This document shows positions 58,178-64,000 of a stretch of DNA of 64,000 nucleotides, one piece after another. Below the pieces are notes generated by a model, which worked only from the letters and a program-made list of their open reading frames with translations, was not told the DNA's origin and made no database searches. Within the stretch, counting starts at the first letter, position 1; every line of letters begins with the position of its first letter. Source of the DNA: Rhyzopertha dominica (taxonomy: Eukaryota; Arthropoda; Insecta; Coleoptera; Bostrichidae); the NCBI GenBank assembly GCA_025024175.1, contig QCXZ01000001.1:37318942-37382941 (forward strand). Direction: 5' to 3'. The position numbers were made by a program, and so were the translations under genes.

Positions 58178-58479
58178 AGTATAGCTTGTGAGCTACAAAC
58201 ACTTACTGTGAGTTATAATGGCAGAGGAAACCTCCACATGCATTATAAAATTTAAGGGACTCAGGAATCTTGAATGTATACTTTATTTTTATGTTACAAG
58301 GGGCAGCACACAATAATTTTTTTAATGGGAATAGGTTAGATAAGATTTTATTTTAAAGTCCACTAAGTTGCCTTAAAATAAATATTCCTGTTCTAAAAAT
58401 TACATTTCATTTTCTTAATGTTGGAAACGGCAGCAGCTAAGTTGTATACATATTATAAAAAGTAAGAAACTGACTGGCT

Positions 58480-59190
58480 GACTGACTGATCAACGCAGAG
58501 CTGAAACCGCTGGGTCTAGAAGTATGAAATTTTGGACAAACGTTTCTTAAAAGAGGTAGGTGTGCACTAAGAAGGGATTTTTGGAAATTCATCCAAGGGC
58601 TTAAAAGTTTTTATGCTAGTGCATCATTTTTGGAAGCTAGGAGCATGAAATTTTATTTTTAGGCTTTTGATTAGAAATAAATGAATGAGTGCTTTTGTAA
58701 ATTCCGCCCTTAAGAAGATGAAATAAGGAATGAAAGTTTGCTCCGTCAGTTTTGAAGCTAGAAGCATGAAACTTTGTTTCTAGGGTTTGATTAGGTATAA
58801 ATAAAGATGTACCTATTCTAATGTTTTTATAAATTCAACACTTATAAGAGGATGAAAGTTTGATCCGTTAGAAGCATGACGCTTTTTTATTTCTAGGGTT
58901 TGATTAGACTTAAATAAAGATGTATTCCAACATTTTTATAAGTTCTACCCTTAAGGGGTGAAATAGGGGATGTAAGTTTCTTTGGAAGTCCGTTACTTTT
59001 GAAGCTACAAGCATGAAACTTTATTTTTAGGCTTTTGATTAAAAATAAGTAAACAAGACGTGCTCCATCGTTTGAACCTTATTTCAGGGCGGGGTGAAAT
59101 GGCGGATGAAAATATTATGCGAGTTCTGTTATTTTTGAAGAATCAAACTTTATTATTTGGGCTTTTAATCGGAAAACAATATAAAAGTTA
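58480..59190 (+). repeat. Degenerate tandem repeat, about 110-136 bp unit
   Basis: The phrase AGCATGAAA.TTT, TTTCTAGG.TTTGATTA and AAATAAA recurs at about 58643, 58763, 58873, 59009 and, more weakly, 59140. CCCTTAA and GGGTGAAATAGGG-like words lie between. The array opens with a CTGACTGGCTGACTGACTGA run at about 58470. No coding capacity. Confidence 0.65.
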
Positions 59191-59577
59191 ATATTTAATT
59201 TCTACCTCTGAGAGGGTAAAATAATAAATGATAATATATTGCTATTGCCTATTGTTTAGAAATTTATTTAATTTAACTGTTTTGGAAATTCTACCCTTAA
59301 AAGTACAAAAAACGGGATATATGAAAATTAGTCTGTGATTTTCAAAGCAATAACAATAATAAGTGACCATGAAGATTTCTGTTCAGGTCTTTGGTACAAA
59401 AAGTAATGCATGTATGTTCTGTATCACTGTTTTTGGAAATACCTAGGTACCTTCTTCGAAGGGGTGAAAAGGGGATGGAGTATGGGCTGTTCGTTTATTT
59501 CGAAGTAATATTTAAACATATAAGGTCGTTTTGCTTTTCTGTATTAAGCTTAAATCAACTATCTGTATTAAAAGTCT

Positions 59578-59676
59578 AAACCAATCACATAATACCTCAA
59601 TTTAAGCTTGATTTCATGGTTACTGAGTTGATTTTAGCTGACATCAACTTTAGCAGAGAAGAGAAACCGGTCCTTA
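59578..59676 (-). mobile_element. Truncated MITE, GGGCCGGTTTCTCTT family
   Basis: The minus strand starts GGACCGGTTTCTCTTCTCTG and matches the left 95 bp of the element at 45108. The right end is absent. Confidence 0.6.
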
Positions 59677-60867
59677 GGCTTCTATTTCGTTTTTTTTTGT
59701 ATTTAGTATATACGATTTTCTTGTACGCAAGAAAAGCTGCTAGTATGACATAAATGGCATTTATCTATGTGTTGTATTAAATTTTGTGAAGAATTGGGTT
59801 GGTTGGTATAAGCTCCACTACGTGTCGTTGGCCCCTATGATTTTTTTCGACATAGTTCTATTATTATTGATAGGCAGGCTATCGGATATTATCAAGTGAA
59901 AAGAAATTAAAATTAACTCAAATTTTCTACATTGGCCGAAGTCATGTTCAAGTTTAAAAACAAAATTTCACACACGATTAAAATGCAGTAAATATACGTA
60001 TTATATATATTTTTAAAAATCAACGTTATTAAATTAGACTAAAAAGTATAGAACAATTTCTCTTAGCCTCATACAGATTCGTAACTTGCGAAAGACTTAA
60101 TATATGAACTTGAAAATTGGCAAACATATAAATCTCAACTACCCAAAGCGACCTATTGTTTGTGGGGTAAGTAGGGTATCGGGAAGGGAGCGAAATTAGG
60201 GGGTAATAACCCTGTGATTAGTAGTATAACTGTGAGTATTATTCGCCTTTATAAATTTTTGGTGCAGCAAACTGTTTAGAAGATAGCAAAAAAGCGTCAC
60301 TTAAAGAAAACGGTTTTTCCTAAATATTTCCGAATATATTTAATATATTCAAAAAATGAAAACCATCAGATAGGAAATAAGATTCTCACAAAAAGTGTCT
60401 CAGACATTTTCGAAATATTTCCCAAAAACGTATTTTGGTCCCTGTTCGTACGATTTTTGGTATTATATAGGAAATCAAATTTCTGACCGGAAAGCACTCT
60501 TGTAATTTTTTTGTTAAGTTAATACTTTTCGAGTTATTTGGAAAAAACAGATTTTAAAAATTTATGTATTTTTGCTATCACGAGGACCGTTTGTCTTAGA
60601 AAAAAATGTGTACAGAAGAAAAAATGCTCAAAACCTGATTACTAATCGTATAGTATAAGAAATAAAAACGTAAATGTCATTCTGACATTTGATTCATTTG
60701 CAGCAGTTTTTTTCATATTAAAAAATCATAATCACAAATTTTCAGGAGAATTTGTATGGGGCTAGCGAAATTATTTTATAATTTTAGACAAATTAAAAAT
60801 TGAAAATTATTTATTAATTTGATTTTTTTAATAAATATAATAACTTGGCAATTGCACGACAAGATAA
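59677..60867. other. Gene-free stretch
   Basis: AT-rich, no supported feature. Confidence 0.35.
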
Positions 60868-61307
60868 TAGGAGAGTTTATCGACCGTTGGTGGCGCTAGT
60901 GTGGCTGTGCAAATGGCGGAAATAAACAGTACTTGCTATTATAATATACTCGTCTGTATCGTATAATGAAACACAGATGGGTTCGCAAACGAGTATATTC
61001 CATAGAATTATTACAAAGGAACTGGTAATGGTAACCTAAACACTCGTGGCAATAACCTATGTGATAACCGCTTAACCACATAACCTCATATTACTATTAC
61101 AATATAATATCACACATGCTTTTTGTGTTTACATGCACCCTCTTTTTCTTAATAATATTCACTGCCCACAATTTAAAAGTGCTAATACGATATAACAAAA
61201 ACCGCCCTATTACAGAGCAATCCCGCCTTTTTCCAGCATTAAAGTACTGTTCTTAATATTTTATGTATCTGCCGCCAGATGTCGTGTCACTATTGTAAAC
61301 TTGCCTA
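60868..61307 (+). repeat. Dispersed repeat, copy 2
   Basis: Second copy of 22662-23067, about 90% alike by eye. It contains an additional block of about 40 bp (CCGCCCTATTACAGAGCAAT...) before CTGTTCTTAAT. Confidence 0.8.
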
Positions 61308-61353
61308 TAGCATATAAGATTATTCTTATGTGATTATGTTGCCGTTTTACAGG

Positions 61354-61493
61354 AGATCCGATGAGATCTCAGAACTTTTGGATGACGTCGTGAGACTTTC
61401 TGAAATTAGCAAAACCATATCGGATCTTCAAGGACGTGTCAATGTACTTAAAGACGAAAAACGCTTGTTAATTGATAAAGATGTGAAATTGGG
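61354..61493 (+). CDS. Exon-like coiled-coil ORF, gene unknown
   Basis: After a TTTACAG acceptor the frame reads RSDEISELLDDVVRLSEISK, then TISDLQGRVNVLKDEKRLLI and DKDVKLG, up to a GTATTT donor-like site. Heptad-like Leu/Ile/Val spacing suggests a coiled coil. It could be a host exon or part of a LINE ORF1 (other LINE pieces start 1.3 kb downstream). No family is recognised. Confidence 0.3.
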
Positions 61494-61629
61494 TATTTGC
61501 CATGCATTTATATTTTATTAAATTGCATATTAATTTGTAGCATCTAATCCGTAAAACAGCTGTGACAGCTTATAAATTCAAAAAAATGGATCGTAAGGTG
61601 TATTTTCAATATTAAAAATGTGAATATTC

Positions 61630-62660
61630 AAAGGGACCGCCAAAACACGAACATATTGGCCGTGACGTCAGGTGTCTTGTTAAATGGCCGCTTGTTTACA
61701 TCCGGGGCCAGCGCGTCACGCGTCAGCCTCAGCCCGTCAATTTATCAATTTGTTGTTTGCGTTCATTTTCTGACAAGCGAATTAAAATGCGCCAAGAAAA
61801 AGTGAAATACTTATGAGTTATGACTTCTGAAGGCATGTTCATTGTTATGGAATTGGTGTACAGCGACGAGCGATTCAACGCAGCGGAAATGAGAAACGTA
61901 AAAGCAACAGCATAAGTGAACTTTATCTCAAATTAACGTAGCATTGATAATTTGATCACAGTGGGTTGTTGGAAACATACTATTTGTAAACATAAAAACG
62001 TAAGAATCAAAAATGTGCCCTAAACTTGACATTTATTTTAGAGGTCAGAATAAATATAAATTGCCATTTATTTTCGGGGCCCTTGCGACTTGTTTCCGGT
62101 CTGGCTAACAGTCGAATATATGGGAAAACAACGTCGTTCTTTATTATAACATTTCCCTTTATCAACTTAAAACGCATATAATTTTTCATATCCTCTTCAA
62201 GCTATAACAAAATGGAAACTGAATGGTAAACACTTATAACCCCAAAAAGAATAATAAAACTTACAGTAAGAATTAAGATGATCTTCACAACAGAAAAACA
62301 AACTTTGCGATTTCGGCATATCACGTCTAGAGGCCTTAAACAACTGTTTCATACGTTGATAATCTCGAAGAACGGTTACATAAATTTTGTTAGCTGTACT
62401 GACTGAAGTACTTTTATAACCATGTACAAAACAACACTTGTTTTGTTTTCCATACATAATAGATGCTTGTAAAACTACAAAAGTCACTTTTTGGTGCGAC
62501 CTCTTTCCGTCCGTCCTTTCAATAAAAACCACACAAAAGCTTTTCCAATACAAGACAGATACTGCACCATTAAACAGCGCGCTCCTCGGTAATGTTTACA
62601 TGACACTTGACGTCACGAGTTGAATAACCTTGGATAGAAGCGTTTTGGCGGTGACTCCTA
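61630..62660 (-). mobile_element. DNA transposon remnant with THAP-like zinc finger
   Basis: The ends are inverted: ACCGCCAAAACACGAACATA with CGTGACGTCAGGTGTCTTGT on the left, and the complement of ACCGCCAAAACGCTTCTATC with CGTGACGTCAAGTGTCATGT on the right. The minus-strand frame (62553-62197) includes CCFVHGYKSTSVSTANKIYV, then DYQRMKQLFKASRRDMPKSQ and CCEDHLN, a THAP-type C2CH finger. The second Cys is Tyr here, so zinc binding is probably lost. No catalytic domain is present. Confidence 0.6.
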
Positions 62661-62739
62661 AGATTCGAATTTCAGACTTGAAATTCTCTACCTACAAATA
62701 TTTTTGTTGTTTTTTCTAACATGGCGTACGATATATATG

Positions 62740-63750
62740 CACTTCAAGATTCATTTTATGTAATTTTAAAAAAAGTGATAATACCCAATTGGCTGCGGAT
62801 GTACCTAGACCGAATGGAGCAGTATTCCCGGAGGAATAATGTTATGATCTTTGAAGTACCTAAGTTCGAAAAAAAGCGTTGATGATGCATTTCTTAATGT
62901 TTTTAATTTTTAATTAAGTTAAATATTAATCTCACAAAAAGTAACAATGATCGAGCGCATAGAATTGGTAAAATTGTGAATGATAAACAAGCCATTATCG
63001 TTAAATTTTTGAATGATCGGGATTGAGTAGCAGTACTGCGCGTAGAAAACTGTTGAAGACTGTAGGAATATCTGAATATCCCACCAAAATCTGTGCTTTG
63101 CTGTTTAAAGAAGTTCAGACACAATACAAGAGAGAGAACGTTTAGTCTATATGCGGATGGAGTTGTTCGGATTAAACTTATTTTTAGATTTTAAGCTAGT
63201 CTATTTTGGCTGACGGTCTGGCGCGTTTTGAGCTTTTCAGTAGGTCGTCTGACTGCCTGGAGCAGATGTGGGTGAGGGTGAGCTTTTCTGAAGTAGTGAC
63301 TGCAATTGGAATTATATATAGACTGCTTAATAGTAATTTCAATGATTTTCTTGGTGATTTGGAAGACACAATAATTGACATTTATTAAGCGTGTGATCGT
63401 ATAATTTGTGTTGCTTATTTCAACGTCGATGTTCTAAATATTAATTCTGGATTAATTTTGCGAACGGAAAAATTTAATCTTGTTCAATACAAACGAACCT
63501 ACTTGTATATCCGCATTTTCGGCCACCGCATTGGATCTGATATTTGCTGGAAAAGAATGCGTTGTACTACATAGTGGTTTTGTAGACCCTGTAATATCGG
63601 ATCATTGTCTTGTTCATTGCAGTATGAACTTACAGTTGCACATCACGTTACATTTTCTTGCAGGTCACTTAAAAATATTAATCGTGATCTATTTCAGTAC
63701 AATCTTAAAGCCCTCCCACTTGATAATATATATCGGAATATAGGGGCGGT
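62740..63750 (+). pseudogene. LINE remnant: ORF1 RRM and EEP endonuclease pieces
   Basis: Broken frames in element order: LDRMEQYSRRNNVMIFEVPK, then NDRAHRIGKIVNDKQAIIVK and FLNDRD, the RRM-like core of a LINE ORF1. Endonuclease follows: LEQMWVRVSFSEVVTAIGII, NSNFNDFLGDLEDTIIDIY and IICVAYFNVDVLN (GDFN in active enzymes), then DPVISDHCLVHCSMN (SDH block). Many stops; RT is not reached before similarity ends at about 63750. The order and motifs fit Jockey/CR1-like LINEs. Confidence 0.7.
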
Positions 63751-64000
63751 TACGAACGTAAACTCAGTAAGTCCGTCCAAAATATAAATTTATTGTCCAC
63801 AACACAAAATTAATAAACAAATGGAGCCAATAAACACTTATTTAAAACGTTAATTAACTAAGTACAAATAATTTCTGCAAAACGTAAACGATCCGACGCT
63901 CCGACCCAAAAACCACCACTTGCTCAAGGCTTTAATCAGAATCTGAATTCAAATCTCCAAATGCCCACTCTCCAATGCAACAGATGTCTTTGTTTATATT
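63751..64000. other. Gene-free window end
   Basis: No feature recognised in the last 250 bp. Confidence 0.35.

Overview
The window is nuclear DNA of an arthropod, almost certainly an insect: AT-rich, intron-rich, with long introns, several long (TA)n tracts and dense, mostly decayed transposable elements. The order cannot be decided from the sequence. A few N bases and one apparent one-base error in a ribosomal-protein exon show that this is draft assembly.

Host genes are few. (1) 2750-3305 (-) holds the first two coding exons of a membrane-anchored short-chain dehydrogenase of the DHRS7 type; the catalytic exons were not found. (2) 10961-22210 (-) is a complete sec63, the J-domain subunit of the ER protein translocon: 11 coding exons, 754 residues, one GC-AG intron. 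(3) 38914-48249 (+) is RpL4, a large-subunit ribosomal protein: six coding exons, the first holding only the ATG. Its introns 2, 3 and 4 each carry a box C/D snoRNA about 70 nt before the 3' splice site. Two are U18 copies and the third is predicted to guide another 28S site, so one transcript would supply a ribosomal protein and guide RNAs for rRNA modification.

Mobile DNA fills much of the rest. Penelope-like elements (PLEs) occur at about 0.78-1.25 kb, 6.86-7.91 kb, 26.96-27.15 kb, 30.74-31.31 kb and as an inverted-plus-tandem cluster at 50.69-55.25 kb; each has at least one hammerhead-ribozyme motif. A Ty3/gypsy element with identical 128-bp LTRs lies at 34126-38399 (-), a Jockey-like LINE at 8.2-10.04 kb (-), and LINE remnants at 16.4-17.0 kb and 62.7-63.75 kb. 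There are mariner/IS630 remnants, two 1.2-1.3 kb hAT derivatives with 8-bp target duplications, a Harbinger MITE, a pogo-like MITE, a THAP-bearing DNA element, a hAT transposase pseudogene in RpL4 intron 4, and several hairpin MITEs.

The most unusual signal is a family of extremely small palindromic insertions at 4888-4914, 31600-31627 and 38568-38600. Each is 27-33 bp, has the same CACTGATCTC...GAGATCAGTG arms, and is flanked by an 8-bp direct repeat (one exact, two 7/8). The 4.9-kb copy sits in one arm of a foldback repeat whose other arm (3627-3634) preserves the site without the insertion, so target duplication and empty site can be read in the same window.
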